Numbered from the stretch's first letter, positions 26,007-34,845 are shown. The stretch: DNA of 64,000 nt from an uncultured Bacteroidales bacterium (GCA_934699095.1 CAKUVI010000005.1:1-64000); one strand, 5' to 3'. Program-made: numbers and translations. The notes: a model not told the origin generated them from the sequence alone.

Positions 26007-27055
26007 GATAGACTTGTTTTTAAAGTGTCACCGACTGAAACAATACCATAGTTTGCATTTGCTATGTATGACAATTCAAGGGCCTTGCCGGATGGAACTA
26101 TTATTGTGTTGTCAGGAACTCTAATTTGATTAACAGCTGTTCCGTTGTATAACAGCCCGCGAATAGATATAGTCACATCGTTTCTTGATTGATTGTCTAT
26201 CAACATGTAATTGTCTGCATTATTCAATGTGTTTAGCGTGAACGAGAAAGATGAGACACTCTGGACTGACGGTATCTGCACAATGATGTAACCATGCTTC
26301 TCTCTGAAATGAAAAGTTGGATAGGAAGTGAAATCACTCACGATATATGTTACATCTCCTTCTATTTCGTAATTTGTCAAGGTGCCCATGTTGACAAGGC
26401 CGGTCGCATCAGGCACAGCAGAGTCCACACCATTGAAAGAAATTTCGTTAATGATACTTGGTTTGTTGCTGATGGCTTCCCATTCAATGTCAGAAACAGT
26501 TGCTGCAAAAATGCCCACCAGGACATAGTAGGTTCCGTTGTAAGCAAACAAGACAGTGTCTTTGGCTTTTATAACATTGGCCTCTATGTTCGCATTCTTG
26601 TGGCGTATGTATTTTGCTCCCTTACCATTGATGTTGAGAGTAGCGTTGGCGGCAACGTCAGTCGAAAAATATACGGCCACCAGTCCGCCGCTAACAAGGG
26701 AATATCCGCTACAGGTCGCTGTTCTGGCAGTGGTTGTGGCAGTGTTTGAACTTGTACCGTAGCCAATGCCGAGCTCTTGAGGTGTCGACACTCCGCCATC
26801 GGAGCCACTGCTATCGCCAATCGTGCCGAGGTCCACAACACCGTCAATTGACTGATATGTGGTGCCATTGACTATGACAGAGACAGCTGCGGCTGCCACT
26901 TTCGTCTTGTCCTCTGTCGTATAGTCGTTTGTTGAAAGGCCTTTGCCGGTTTCCTTGTCAACCTTGTCAGCTAAGGCGGCGCGCGCCACGGTGTCGTTGA
27001 AACTGCGCGTTACGCCGTCGGGTAAGGTCAGCGTTTTCATTTCTGTGCTTGCCAT
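26003..27055 (-). CDS. Phage tail fibre protein
   Basis: 350 residues. The N-terminus contains TLTLPDGVTRSFNDTVARAA, a fibre attachment-like segment. The middle repeats VNGTTYQSIDGVVDLGTIG, which also occurs in variant form in the gene upstream (VNGTTYQPDISGLVNLGSIS), suggesting shuffled fibre modules. The C-terminal part is beta-rich. It overlaps the next gene by 4 nt and starts 6 nt after the preceding one, so expression is tightly coupled. Probably a structural tail fibre subunit. Confidence 0.75.
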   Translation of the reverse strand: MASTEMKTLTLPDGVTRSFNDTVARAALADKVDKETGKGLSTNDYTTEDKTKVAAAAVSVIVNGTTYQSIDGVVDLGTIGDSSGSDGGVSTPQELGIGYGTSSNTATTTARTATCSGYSLVSGGLVAVYFSTDVAANATLNINGKGAKYIRHKNANIEANVIKAKDTVLFAYNGTYYVLVGIFAATVSDIEWEAISNKPSIINEISFNGVDSAVPDATGLVNMGTLTNYEIEGDVTYIVSDFTSYPTFHFREKHGYIIVQIPSVQSVSSFSFTLNTLNNADNYMLIDNQSRNDVTISIRGLLYNGTAVNQIRVPDNTIIVPSGKALELSYIANANYGIVSVGDTLKTSLS

Positions 27056-27061
27056 GATTGT

Positions 27062-27391
27062 CTAAATTAGTGATATTGATATGTTTCCGTTATTATCATC
27101 GATGACACTCAGCTCCGAACTCGTGTTCAGAACAGCGATGCCTATGTTGCCGTTGTCGTCGTCAGTAACATCCAGCGTCGCCTGGCCACCACCTCCTCCT
27201 GAAATGCTGCCAAGATTCACGAGTCCGGAAATGTCGGGCTGGTATGTCGTGCCGTTCACCCTTACAGCCCTCACACTGCCTATAGTCGCATTGTCAACAT
27301 AGCCTTTTGTGGCGGCGTCCGACGCTTCGGTAGGTGCGGCAACCTCTTTCAGCTGGTTTCCATTGAAATATTGTGTTGAAAGGTGTCTCAT
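27062..27391 (-). CDS. Small tail fibre protein
   Basis: 109 residues. An ASDAATKGYVDNATIGSVRA segment is typical of phage fibre collar modules (AATKGYVD). It is followed by the VNGTTYQPDISGLVNLGSIS motif shared with the downstream fibre gene, a glycine-rich hinge and two short repeats ending DDNNGNI(S/G)I. It sits 3 nt after the long fibre gene and 6 nt before the next, in the same operon. Confidence 0.72.
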   Translation of the reverse strand: MRHLSTQYFNGNQLKEVAAPTEASDAATKGYVDNATIGSVRAVRVNGTTYQPDISGLVNLGSISGGGGGQATLDVTDDDNGNIGIAVLNTSSELSVIDDNNGNISISLI

Positions 27392-27394
27392 AAG

Positions 27395-28846
27395 CTATGC
27401 CACAATAACGGCCGTGTATGTGCCTGCTGCAACATTGGCCGTGGAATTGAACTTCACAGTGATTTTGTTTGTCTCGTACTTGACGTCCATCACGACTTCG
27501 TTGCCAGAGGAGTCCTTGAGCGAGCAGGTGGCGTAGGTGCCGTCATAGTTCCCGAAGCTTGAACTTGCGATGGTCCACGTGCAGATGCCCCCGCTGGATG
27601 TCAATGCAGGATTAGTCACTTTATACCTGTGCGCCATGTTGACAGCGAGAGCGTCAAGGTTGTCCAGCTTGGCCTTGTCCGCCGCGCTCATAAGGCCCTC
27701 CGCCGACTGCGTCGCAACGGCATCGGGTATCTTCACGGTGCGGTCGGTGGCGGTGATTTGCCCGGTTGCGTCCTGTTTTATCTGCGAGACGGTGAATGTG
27801 GAGCCGAAACCGGGTGTCTGGTTTGCCGTGGGCTTTCCAGTAATGGGAGTGTAGGTCCTGTTCGGCTCCGCGCCTGCGGTGATGCCGTCCAGCTTGGCCT
27901 TGTCCGCCGCGCTCATCGCGCCCGCCGCAGACTGCCCGGCTGGATTCAGCGCAAGGCCGTCGTAGGAGATGGACAGCCCGTTGACCTTGTCGGGGTCGAG
28001 TTTCACGCTCACCACATTGTCCGTGCTGATATCGATTCCTGTACCGCCTGTATATACATCACATAGGTCGGCAACATTGATGTAAAGCACATCGTCATCA
28101 GTGCCACTGTCCGCGCTGTCGTTAATAACCAATTTGATGGCCTTGCCCTGACTGTTGCCAGGCTGTGACTGGTCTTCCTCAAATGTTGTTCCATTCCACG
28201 TGCCTGTCACTACAGCGCCGCTCTTCACCACAAGAAACTTGGGTATATTGATGTTTCCAACGGCTGTTTCGCCCTGCTTCAGAACATACGACACGAAGTT
28301 GGTCGCACTTTCGCTGCCAGTCTCCACAGTCAATTTCATTGTCTGCATTGCAGCTGACACGGTGCTCACAGTGGCTATCGGATTTTTTATGGGATCGTAT
28401 TGACGGTCAATCTTGATATCAAGCGAATTGGAGGTATCCACAGCAATCTTCCCGTCCACCTCTTTAAGCCCTCTTATGGTGATTGTGTCTCCGGCGGCGT
28501 TCACAACCCCCTCGGCGAATCCGTTCACATCCAAGGTCTGGATCACTGCCTTGACCAGTGATGGCGACATCACCTTGGTCGTGGAGTTGCCTGTCGTGGC
28601 TTCGTCATTTGTTGCGAAGTCGGCACTGAATGTGTCTGCCGACAACAGGATGCCGTTGCCGTTGGTGTACAACCGTCCAACCGGTTTCCACAAAGTCCCG
28701 TCAAACTGGTACATCATTTTGTCGGCGGTATCATAGTATAGCTGCCCCTCCACGGGATTCTGTGGAGCTGTGGTCAGGCGGTGCATCACCGGGTTCATAA
28801 GTTCGTTTTTCGACAAGTCTATGTCCGTAAGGAATTTCTTAGCCAT
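27395..28846 (-). CDS. Long phage tail fibre protein
   Basis: 483 residues. It contains typical fibre motifs: FLTDIDLSKNELMNPVMHRL near the start, VEGQLYYDTADKMMYQFDGT and two copies of the repeat SAADKAKLD(G/N) (about 305-325 and 380-400). The N-terminal half probably attaches to the baseplate; the C-terminal 90 residues form a beta-rich domain. The matching repeated DNA could allow recombination between fibre modules. It lies 34 nt downstream of a small tail gene and 3 nt upstream of the next fibre gene. Confidence 0.82.
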   Translation of the reverse strand: MAKKFLTDIDLSKNELMNPVMHRLTTAPQNPVEGQLYYDTADKMMYQFDGTLWKPVGRLYTNGNGILLSADTFSADFATNDEATTGNSTTKVMSPSLVKAVIQTLDVNGFAEGVVNAAGDTITIRGLKEVDGKIAVDTSNSLDIKIDRQYDPIKNPIATVSTVSAAMQTMKLTVETGSESATNFVSYVLKQGETAVGNINIPKFLVVKSGAVVTGTWNGTTFEEDQSQPGNSQGKAIKLVINDSADSGTDDDVLYINVADLCDVYTGGTGIDISTDNVVSVKLDPDKVNGLSISYDGLALNPAGQSAAGAMSAADKAKLDGITAGAEPNRTYTPITGKPTANQTPGFGSTFTVSQIKQDATGQITATDRTVKIPDAVATQSAEGLMSAADKAKLDNLDALAVNMAHRYKVTNPALTSSGGICTWTIASSSFGNYDGTYATCSLKDSSGNEVVMDVKYETNKITVKFNSTANVAAGTYTAVIVA

Positions 28847-28880
28847 TTATTTTCGTTTTAAAGTGTGTTTAAATGTGTTT

Positions 28881-29219
28881 TTAATTGAAGTATGCTGTCC
28901 CGCGCAGTGGGGCACTGAAGACCAGTGTCACTGTGTTGTCGTCATCGTGTCTGACATCGCACACAATCTCGCTGCCAGCCGTGTCAACCACGGTTACGGA
29001 GGGGTTCTTGTTCAGGTTATGGGCAACGGTGAGGCGCGTTGCCGGCTGGCTCCACTCATATACGAAATGACGGTCGGAGGCTTCGTGCACAAGGTCGGCG
29101 ATGGCCTTCTGCGACGCTGTATTTGTGTCATCGGCCCAGTTGACGTCCGCGTGGCGTTCCGACTTTATGAAGTCGTCGGTCTCTATTTGTCTGCCTCTGA
29201 TTTTTGTACTACTGCTCAT
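28881..29219 (-). CDS. Small phage tail protein
   Basis: 112 residues. The C-terminal half has HFVYEWSQPATRLTVAHNLN, KNPSVTVVDTAGSEIVCDV and TVTLVFSAPLRGTAYFN, a beta-sandwich pattern recurrent in phage fibre and fibre-cap proteins. The N-terminus (KIRGRQIETDDFIKSERHAD) resembles fibre attachment segments. It is transcribed with the fibre genes, 6 nt after the neighbouring stop. Role inferred from pattern and position. Confidence 0.7.
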   Translation of the reverse strand: MSSSTKIRGRQIETDDFIKSERHADVNWADDTNTASQKAIADLVHEASDRHFVYEWSQPATRLTVAHNLNKNPSVTVVDTAGSEIVCDVRHDDDNTVTLVFSAPLRGTAYFN

Positions 29220-29225
29220 AGTCTC

Positions 29226-30110
29226 CTATTTTTTCACGGCGATAAGAGTGATATTGTCGGAGGCTTCAGGTGTGTAGTTCAGTAGTGTCACGCTGCGTCC
29301 GTTATTCTCGGTGTAGTCGGTGCCTGCCACCAGACGTTGTCCGTTGAGAAACAAGTGAGAGGTGCCTGCCATAAAGGCGGAAGCTGTAGTGAAGGTGACA
29401 TTCTTACCGTCTTGCTCCCCATTTAGATATATCTGCGACAGTTGGTTGTCCACAGATTTGGCCAGACTGTCAATGCTCACGTTGCGCACGGCCACATTGC
29501 TGGCCAAATTGTCTAACTTTACCTTGCGAAGACCGTCGGCTGTTACTATTGTGATGTAATCGTCGTCGCTCAGGCTCCGCACCTCCTTGAAGTCCTCCAT
29601 CTGCAGTTCCTTGTACTGGTTCATAACCTCCCGCACTGCCGTCTCCGTCACCTCCGCCAGTATGGCGTCCTTGGCGTTGGCCAGCGTGGCGTTCACCTGC
29701 TTGAGAAACTCCGTGTAGCCGCCGATGTCACTCAGTTGCAGGCTGCCGATGTCGGCACCTTCGCCGTCCTCCCCCTTCAGCGAGGCCAGGAAGTCTGCTT
29801 CGCTGCCGCTGTTCCCTTGCCGCAGCCAGATGTCGTAGGCGCTCACACAGAGCCTGATTGCGCCGCTCCACACGCCGCCTCCGGCCTTTATGCGCATATA
29901 ATTGTCGCCAGCTGTGTAACTGTCGTGCCAGCTCTCGCTGTTGGCCGAATACTGCACAGCCACGGCCGCAGATCCGCCGCCTACGGAGGCTCCCGCACCG
30001 ATACCCAGTGCGGACTTTGGAACCCGTATATACTTGCCGTTCTCGTCATAGCCCACCAGCCAGTCAGTGTCGGCCAGCAGTGTCTTCGCTAAAAAATCAC
30101 TGAATCTCAT
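29226..30110 (-). CDS. Phage tail fibre / baseplate-proximal fibre protein
   Basis: 294 residues. It begins MRFSDFLAKTLLADTDWLVG YDENG, with alternating glycine/serine segments, a LRQGNSGSEADFLASLKGED segment typical of fibre hinges, a helical stretch (VNATLANAKDAILAEVTETA) and a C-terminal beta domain (GTSHLFLNGQRLVAGTDYTE...LLNYTPEASDNITLIAVKK). The last part is a common fibre-tip motif. It is in the middle of the tail fibre operon. Confidence 0.75.
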   Translation of the reverse strand: MRFSDFLAKTLLADTDWLVGYDENGKYIRVPKSALGIGAGASVGGGSAAVAVQYSANSESWHDSYTAGDNYMRIKAGGGVWSGAIRLCVSAYDIWLRQGNSGSEADFLASLKGEDGEGADIGSLQLSDIGGYTEFLKQVNATLANAKDAILAEVTETAVREVMNQYKELQMEDFKEVRSLSDDDYITIVTADGLRKVKLDNLASNVAVRNVSIDSLAKSVDNQLSQIYLNGEQDGKNVTFTTASAFMAGTSHLFLNGQRLVAGTDYTENNGRSVTLLNYTPEASDNITLIAVKK

Positions 30111-30129
30111 TTTTATCGCTCTTTAAATC

Positions 30130-30414
30130 CTATTGAACTATCGTTTCATCACTCTCTGTGACCACATTCTCGGCCCCGTCATCCGTAGTCAGCACGTTTC
30201 CCTCTTCCTCATAAATCCCGGCCGGGCTCAGATTGGTTCCGTGCACATACTCCAGTGTTCGGCGGTCGGCCACCGGCTCGTCGGCCAGCACCATGCCGGC
30301 CGCCTCCGCATCCACAGGGATGCCGTTGCGCCGCGCGATGGCGAACACCGCCTCCGCACTGCCGCTGTGCTCCACGGCCATGTCGGCTACCGTCTGCCGG
30401 TCCCTGCCCGTCAT
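30130..30414 (-). CDS. Small tail protein, LysM/gpX-like
   Basis: 94 residues. The first 40 residues (RQTVADMAVEHSGSAEAVFA IARRNG) resemble the small LysM-like gpX domain of contractile-tail phages, which helps assemble the baseplate hub. The rest is acidic and probably flexible. It overlaps the upstream gene by 4 nt, indicating translational coupling. The assignment is by motif shape only. Confidence 0.6.
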   Translation of the reverse strand: MTGRDRQTVADMAVEHSGSAEAVFAIARRNGIPVDAEAAGMVLADEPVADRRTLEYVHGTNLSPAGIYEEEGNVLTTDDGAENVVTESDETIVQ

Positions 30415-31247
30415 AATAGCACCTCCTTGTTGATGCGGATGATGGCGTCACAATTGGCGGTATGGCTTCCGGCGGGAATGAGTCCCTCGTTGCGGAGCCA
30501 ACGCCCCACGCACAACATCAACGCGCCGCCGTCCGTGTAGGCCTCGATGGGATAGTGCGCCCCAGTGGCCGCGTCCTGTATGTCGGCGTCCATCCGCACC
30601 CCGTCGGGGCAGGCGAACGACAGCGGCAGCTGGATCACGTGTTGTGCCGTTGACACGCCTTGGTACCGCAGAGCCACCTTTATCCGGGTCCGCTCGTCGT
30701 TGGTCACCATTGTGTTGTCATCCTCGTATAGTGTCAGACTGGTGATGTGGTCAAGCCCGTGGTGTGGCAGCTGCGAACCCGTCGATGGCTGACCCACCTG
30801 CTGAAACACCGAGACCATCCCCGGCAAACCCGCCTCGAACGACGGCAGGCAGTCGTACCACAGCTTCAGCTCGAACACGTGCTGTAGTCCCAGCAGCGTC
30901 CATTGCAAGCCAGGTGTGTCTTCGTCCACGATGTCCGCCGTTTCCGTCCTCCACACCTCTTCAATGACGTTGCCGTCGCCGTCTTGCACGGAATGGTTCA
31001 CCGCATCATGGAACACCAGCTTGCACCGGCTCACCGAAGCTGCGCTCACCGCACCCAGCTTCACCCATCTTTTCTGTAGGTTTTGGCACACCAACAGGTG
31101 ATTGCCAAAAGACACCGCCTGACGGTTTTTCAGCGGCAGGTGCTTCAGCCACTCTGCCAGCATTTCGCTGTTGTCGTTCAGCACCTGCAGCGTCTCCGCG
31201 CAAAGCGGGAACCCTTCGGGTCTGTTTATGTTCAATAATCTTTCCAT
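30411..31247 (-). CDS. Phage tail/baseplate protein of unknown function
   Basis: 278 residues, starting MERLLNINRPEGFPLCAETL. It lies between baseplate genes and the fibre operon and overlaps the next gene by 4 nt. A segment EMLAEWLKHLPLKNRQAVSF near the start and a beta-rich middle (TPGLQWTLLGLQHVFELKLW) fit a structural tail protein. I recognise no family. Length and position would suit a baseplate-to-fibre adaptor. A palindromic repeat separates it from the preceding gene. Confidence 0.7.
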   Translation of the reverse strand: MERLLNINRPEGFPLCAETLQVLNDNSEMLAEWLKHLPLKNRQAVSFGNHLLVCQNLQKRWVKLGAVSAASVSRCKLVFHDAVNHSVQDGDGNVIEEVWRTETADIVDEDTPGLQWTLLGLQHVFELKLWYDCLPSFEAGLPGMVSVFQQVGQPSTGSQLPHHGLDHITSLTLYEDDNTMVTNDERTRIKVALRYQGVSTAQHVIQLPLSFACPDGVRMDADIQDAATGAHYPIEAYTDGGALMLCVGRWLRNEGLIPAGSHTANCDAIIRINKEVLL

Positions 31248-31267
31248 ATACTGTTTGTCGTTTTGCA

Positions 31268-31289
31268 GAGACGTGAAATTTTGCGTCTC
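31268..31289. repeat. Small palindromic repeat, diverged copy
   Basis: Arms GAGACGTGAAA/TTTTGCGTCTC form an imperfect 22-bp palindrome between two tail genes. It is the same family as the copies at 47752 and 53400. Confidence 0.75.
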
Positions 31290-31301
31290 TAAGGTTATCG
31301 G

Positions 31302-31784
31302 TTAATAATACACTATCACATGTCTCGTGCCTAACAGCTTGTACCGCCGTACTAAACGGTCCACGCGGTTCTTCACGTCCTGGTTGCCTTGCAGCGCCGC
31401 CGGGATCTTCACCACGAAAGGCACCGCGCCCCAAGCGGACGCGGGATAAATCATCTGCATCCCCACCATCACTGGAAGATGTTCGGCCTCCGGATAGACC
31501 ACGCATTGTTGCACCGCCGCGCCGTCCTCCACCAAAATGCGCCCGCCGTTGGCCAGCACCGCCAGCTCGTCGTGCAGGTAGTCGTTCAGCATCGCCTCTA
31601 AGCGCACCGTGGTGGCGTCATACCGCAACGCCCGCAGTTTCTCCTTGCGGTACTGCATGAAACGGTGGTGCAGGCTCTTGAAGGGCTGGATCAGCACCAG
31701 CGCCCATTCGCGCACCGTGCCACGCAGCGCCCCCGGCAGCCACCCGCCTACAAACTTCCCGAAACTCACATCATAAAAGCTCAT
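31302..31784 (-). CDS. Baseplate/tail protein, gpI-like position
   Basis: 160 residues, directly downstream of the baseplate J-like gene (2-nt gap), the slot of gpI / Mu gp48. It is mostly helical at first (FKSLHHRFMQYRKEKLRALR, YDATTVRLEAMLNDYLHDEL) and ends in a beta/alpha part (DVKNRVDRLVRRYKLLGTRH). Sequence similarity to P2 gpI is not obvious, so the name rests on gene order. Confidence 0.65.
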   Translation of the reverse strand: MSFYDVSFGKFVGGWLPGALRGTVREWALVLIQPFKSLHHRFMQYRKEKLRALRYDATTVRLEAMLNDYLHDELAVLANGGRILVEDGAAVQQCVVYPEAEHLPVMVGMQMIYPASAWGAVPFVVKIPAALQGNQDVKNRVDRLVRRYKLLGTRHVIVYY

Positions 31785-31785
31785 C

Positions 31786-32664
31786 TCATCTGCATTTCAG
31801 TTCTATTTCCAAATCCGCGTCATCGCCCAGCACCATATAGCCGGGAACGGGAATATAGCGGGTGTTGCTCTCTATCTCTTCGTAGGGATACCCCTCGTGT
31901 TCAACCTTCGCCTCGTGGATCTCGATGATGTCCAATCCGGCCACAGTCTGCAGGCGGTCCACCATCTCCATGGTCACAAACTCGCCGTTGAAGTCGATGC
32001 CCTTCAGATAGGCGGCCATGGTCTCCTTGACCTTCTGCAGGGCCGTTGTCTCGGTGAAGATGATCGGGTCGTAATACACCGTCATGTTCACGGCCAGGCG
32101 GTCGGCGTTGCGGCTGACCACCGTCACCGGCACGCCAGCGGGCTTCAGCCGGTTGATATAGGCGGTGAAGGCCGCCAGCTCGTCCGCGTCCAAGGGTGAA
32201 AGGGAGTCCTCCCCCTTGGCCACCTTCAGCTTCACACCGAAGCCGTTGTTAGCCTCCGCCGAGGCGTGGCGCACAATCCGGGCTTCCTCGTCCGTCACGG
32301 CATATTCGCCCGTGTCGGTGTCCAACTGGTAGTCCGTGCCGTTGCCGTCCTGGTACTGGAACGCCTTGGCGGTCTTCTCATACCATCCCTTGCCCCCGTA
32401 GCGGTCCTCGTTCACTCTCTCGTCCACGTCCGCCGTGAACCAGTCGAACAGGTTCTCCACCAAGGCGGCGCACGCGGCCACCACATACAGGATGCACGTC
32501 TCCACGCTCACCGCGCTGAAGTTCTGGTCATAGTAGGCCGCCTGTACCGCCGCGTCGCCGTCCGGGTCGTAACCCGCCGTCAGCCCGAAGGTTGTCCGCA
32601 ACGCCTCGCTCCGCACAAAATCGGCTTTCATGCCGTCCGCTATCTCTCTTATTGTCCTTGCCAT
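31786..32664 (-). CDS. Baseplate assembly protein J-like (Mu gp47-like)
   Basis: 292 residues. It follows the gp25-like gene, as in Mu and P2. The segment RLKPAGVPVTVVSRNADRLA followed by VNMTVYYDP matches the conserved gpJ core (PAG..V.V....), and FNGEFVTMEMVDRLQTVAGL matches the late gpJ motif before the final strand. It is predicted to form the wedge part of the baseplate. A heptamer-type repeat bridges the gap from the preceding gene. Confidence 0.82.
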   Translation of the reverse strand: MARTIREIADGMKADFVRSEALRTTFGLTAGYDPDGDAAVQAAYYDQNFSAVSVETCILYVVAACAALVENLFDWFTADVDERVNEDRYGGKGWYEKTAKAFQYQDGNGTDYQLDTDTGEYAVTDEEARIVRHASAEANNGFGVKLKVAKGEDSLSPLDADELAAFTAYINRLKPAGVPVTVVSRNADRLAVNMTVYYDPIIFTETTALQKVKETMAAYLKGIDFNGEFVTMEMVDRLQTVAGLDIIEIHEAKVEHEGYPYEEIESNTRYIPVPGYMVLGDDADLEIELKCR

Positions 32665-32700
32665 AAGTCTATGTCTAAGTTCTAAGTCTAAGTTCTATGT
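32665..32700 (-). repeat. Heptamer-type tract between baseplate genes
   Basis: The coding strand reads repeated (T)AGAACT/TAGACT units running from the stop codon region of the upstream gene to the ATG at 32664. Confidence 0.7.
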
Positions 32701-32956
32701 CCTCGCCCTTCACCCGCAGGCTCTCCACATCGACGAGGCACTGCTTCAGCTGCTCCTTCATCCGGCCTGCCCAGAAGGGGTCGTGGCCGCCGGCGATCAT
32801 CCGCCTGACGTTGCCGCCCAGCATGGGAGCGTGCTTGTATTCGCCCGTCCAGGCGGTTATCAGATGCCGGGCGCACTGCTCGCGGTTGTCGCCCACCGCC
32901 ACGTGGCCGCCGCTGATGATAAGGTCTCCGTTGTCGTCTGTCAGTATGCCGTTCAT
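32675..32956 (-). CDS. Baseplate wedge protein, gp25/gpW-like (Mu gp46-like)
   Basis: 93 residues, the usual size of gp25/gpW proteins. The family pattern of a short beta hairpin (MNGILTDDNGDLIISGGHVA), a central helix (DNREQCARHLITAWTGEYKH), a loop with glycine/proline and a C-terminal helix plus strand (VKGEDIELRLRT) is present. It lies between the spike and J-like genes, exactly as in Mu. It is predicted to form part of the baseplate wedge. Confidence 0.8.
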   Translation of the reverse strand: MNGILTDDNGDLIISGGHVAVGDNREQCARHLITAWTGEYKHAPMLGGNVRRMIAGGHDPFWAGRMKEQLKQCLVDVESLRVKGEDIELRLRT

Positions 32957-32957
32957 C

Positions 32958-33467
32958 TTAGTGGGTTATATCTTTATTTTGAAAATCGTCAATGATAGGT
33001 GATGGGGTTGTCTGGGCGAATACTATTCCCAATGGTGCACCGTTGCCGACAACAGTAGAACTCGAAAGCAGCACTGTCAAAGTTTGCAAGTCATTATACA
33101 CCTTCTGCATCCAGTTCACCATTTTTTCAACTTTCACCAACCCTTTGTTCTGTCCGCCGTTGAAGATGATTTTGTCGTCGGCGTTTACCTCTATCTTTTC
33201 AACCTCGCTAAATCCCACCACCACTATCCGGGTCATGTCGCCCGACAGGTCGGCCACCGTTACATAGCTGCCGGTCTTCGGGGTGATCAGGATGCCGCTC
33301 TCCTCGCCGTTCACCACGGCGCGGAGCTGCACGTCGCTCACCACCAGCCCGTCGATGTCCACGCAGCAGGTCTCGCCGTCGGCGCTCAGCACCTTCGCCG
33401 TGAAGAGCCACCCGTTGCCGGAGGCCATTCCTTTTATGCTTTTTCTTATCTCGCTCAGCGGATTCAT
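32958..33467 (-). CDS. Baseplate puncturing/spike protein (Mu gp45/gpV-like)
   Basis: 169 residues. An OB-fold-like N-terminal half (WLFTAKVLSADGETCCVDID, ILITPKTGSYVTVADLSGDM) is followed by the short beta-helix motif KIEVNADDKIIFNGGQNKGL typical of phage spike proteins, then a helical tail. It is located between the hub gene and the gp25-like gene. The spike would pierce the outer membrane. Downstream of its start, on the opposite strand, begins the cargo gene at 33500. Confidence 0.78.
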   Translation of the reverse strand: MNPLSEIRKSIKGMASGNGWLFTAKVLSADGETCCVDIDGLVVSDVQLRAVVNGEESGILITPKTGSYVTVADLSGDMTRIVVVGFSEVEKIEVNADDKIIFNGGQNKGLVKVEKMVNWMQKVYNDLQTLTVLLSSSTVVGNGAPLGIVFAQTTPSPIIDDFQNKDITH

Positions 33468-33475
33468 ATTTTTTC

Positions 33476-33483
33476 TATTTTTG
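33476..33483 (+). promoter_or_regulatory. -7 box of the antisense cargo gene at 33500
   Basis: TATTTTTG on the plus strand, opposite to the tail operon; the leader would be about 10 nt. No clean -33 element. Confidence 0.6.
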
Positions 33484-33499
33484 TCGAAAATTTCTCCCG

Positions 33500-33895
33500 A
33501 TGAAGAAACTTCTGCTTTTATTCCTGTTTTGTCTGCCCCTGTGCGTGTCTTTCGCGCAGAGGGTGAAGTTGGATGATTGCCGGGTCACAAGATATTACAA
33601 CGGCGGTGCGACTCATACATTCAGGGCATGCGGAAACGTTTATGTCGAAACCGATCCCAAAGAACCTGTCGATCTTAATGTCAAGATTGTCACCGACTCG
33701 CGTCGCGCTGACTTCATTGTTTACAAAACTTCCGACACTCCGAAAGATTGTGGCGAGTGGAGGTTTGTTAAAGACCGCAGCAAGGCCAATTTCACTGTCT
33801 ATTTTGTCAAAGATGGGGAGTTCGTCCAAGAGGACTGTACCATCTGTTACACCAGCGATCCAAGCAAAGCCGGATGGCGTTGGATTCTCCGTTAA
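33500..33895 (+). CDS. Exported DUF6150-like protein, antisense cargo gene (moron)
   Basis: 131 residues. A clear signal peptide (MKKLLLLFLFCLPLCVSFAQ) is followed by a mature part with repeated short strands, VNVKIV-type pairs such as RRADFIVYKTSD and SKANFTVYFVKDGEFV, resembling the DUF6150 pattern. Four cysteines could form disulphides. The gene runs against the tail operon, between the baseplate hub and spike genes, with its own host-type -7 box, and its end overlaps the hub gene tail-to-tail by 4 nt. This is the layout of a lysogeny-expressed cargo gene; superinfection exclusion or host-surface change is possible but unproven. Confidence 0.82.
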   Translation: MKKLLLLFLFCLPLCVSFAQRVKLDDCRVTRYYNGGATHTFRACGNVYVETDPKEPVDLNVKIVTDSRRADFIVYKTSDTPKDCGEWRFVKDRSKANFTVYFVKDGEFVQEDCTICYTSDPSKAGWRWILR

Positions 33896-34845
33896 CTCAG
33901 TTTTCTCCCCAGTGTCACCTTTCTCTTCGCCCCGTTCCGGCCGAACTCGATCTCCACGCCTGTGACGTAATAGACACCCTCCGGCCTCTCCTTGTCCCGC
34001 AGGCGGACACTCCCTCCTGCCTTCACTACTGGAACCAACCATCCCGTCAAACTCCCTTCATACCCGCTGTAGTTCCATAAATTGTATTCGTTTTCGGCGG
34101 CTTTCTTCAAGTCACCTTCATTATTCGCTTTCACGAATCGGGTCATTTTCTCGCCACCACCAGTGCCAAACTGTTGCTTTGAAATCTCCCCTTTTGCGTT
34201 GGTATAAGCAACCTCTATCAGTATTTTTCTGTCCGTCTGGTCCTTCCACTTCAGCTCGTTGCTCTGCATATTTACCTCGGTGTCGTAGATTACCGGTTTG
34301 TCGCCTTTGGACTGCTGATACACCGGATGCACGTGCAGGGTCTTGCCCTCGAACCAAATGTTGGCTTTGGTGTCTTCGTGAACCTTCTTCAGCACATCGA
34401 GCGCGGTGCTCTTGAACACCACCATTTTCTCGTAGGTGAAATCATAGTCGCACTCCACCGTCATCTCCGGATCCACCTGCGCCAGAATGCCGGTCAGCAG
34501 CTCCTTCAGCGATATGGACTTATACTCCATGTCGGCCACCATCTTGTTGGTCAGCCATAGCGCGTCCTCGCACTCCAGAACCAGCGAGTTGTTATCCCTT
34601 GAAATGCGCTTTAAATACCCGGTGAACTCCGTTTCAAGGTTGTTGTCATAGCCCAGCTTTATGGTCACCGCGTCGCCCACATGCACTTTGTCCTCGATTT
34701 TGCGCCAGGTGTTCAGATACTGCCCGGGCATGGTGACGGTGGCCGTGTCCGACAGGTTCAGCACCGAGGTGGTGATCTTCACCTCCGTGAGGGTCTTTAC
34801 TTTGTAACCCCCAATGGTAATATCCCAGTTCAGCAGATACATCAC
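33892..34845 (-). CDS. Baseplate hub protein (Mu gp44 / gpD-like)
   Basis: 317 residues. The fold pattern of gpD/gp27 hub proteins is visible: beta-rich first domain (VHVGDAVTIKLGYDNNLETE, FTGYLKRISRDNNSLVLECE), LKELLTGILAQVDPEMTVEC, FKSTALDVLKKVHEDTKANI WFEG, and a C-terminal beta domain ending RPEGVYYVTGVEIEFGRNGA. It sits between the DUF6046 gene and the spike, as expected for the central hub. Four nt at its 3' end overlap the antisense cargo gene. Confidence 0.8.
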   Translation of the reverse strand: MMYLLNWDITIGGYKVKTLTEVKITTSVLNLSDTATVTMPGQYLNTWRKIEDKVHVGDAVTIKLGYDNNLETEFTGYLKRISRDNNSLVLECEDALWLTNKMVADMEYKSISLKELLTGILAQVDPEMTVECDYDFTYEKMVVFKSTALDVLKKVHEDTKANIWFEGKTLHVHPVYQQSKGDKPVIYDTEVNMQSNELKWKDQTDRKILIEVAYTNAKGEISKQQFGTGGGEKMTRFVKANNEGDLKKAAENEYNLWNYSGYEGSLTGWLVPVVKAGGSVRLRDKERPEGVYYVTGVEIEFGRNGAKRKVTLGRKLS

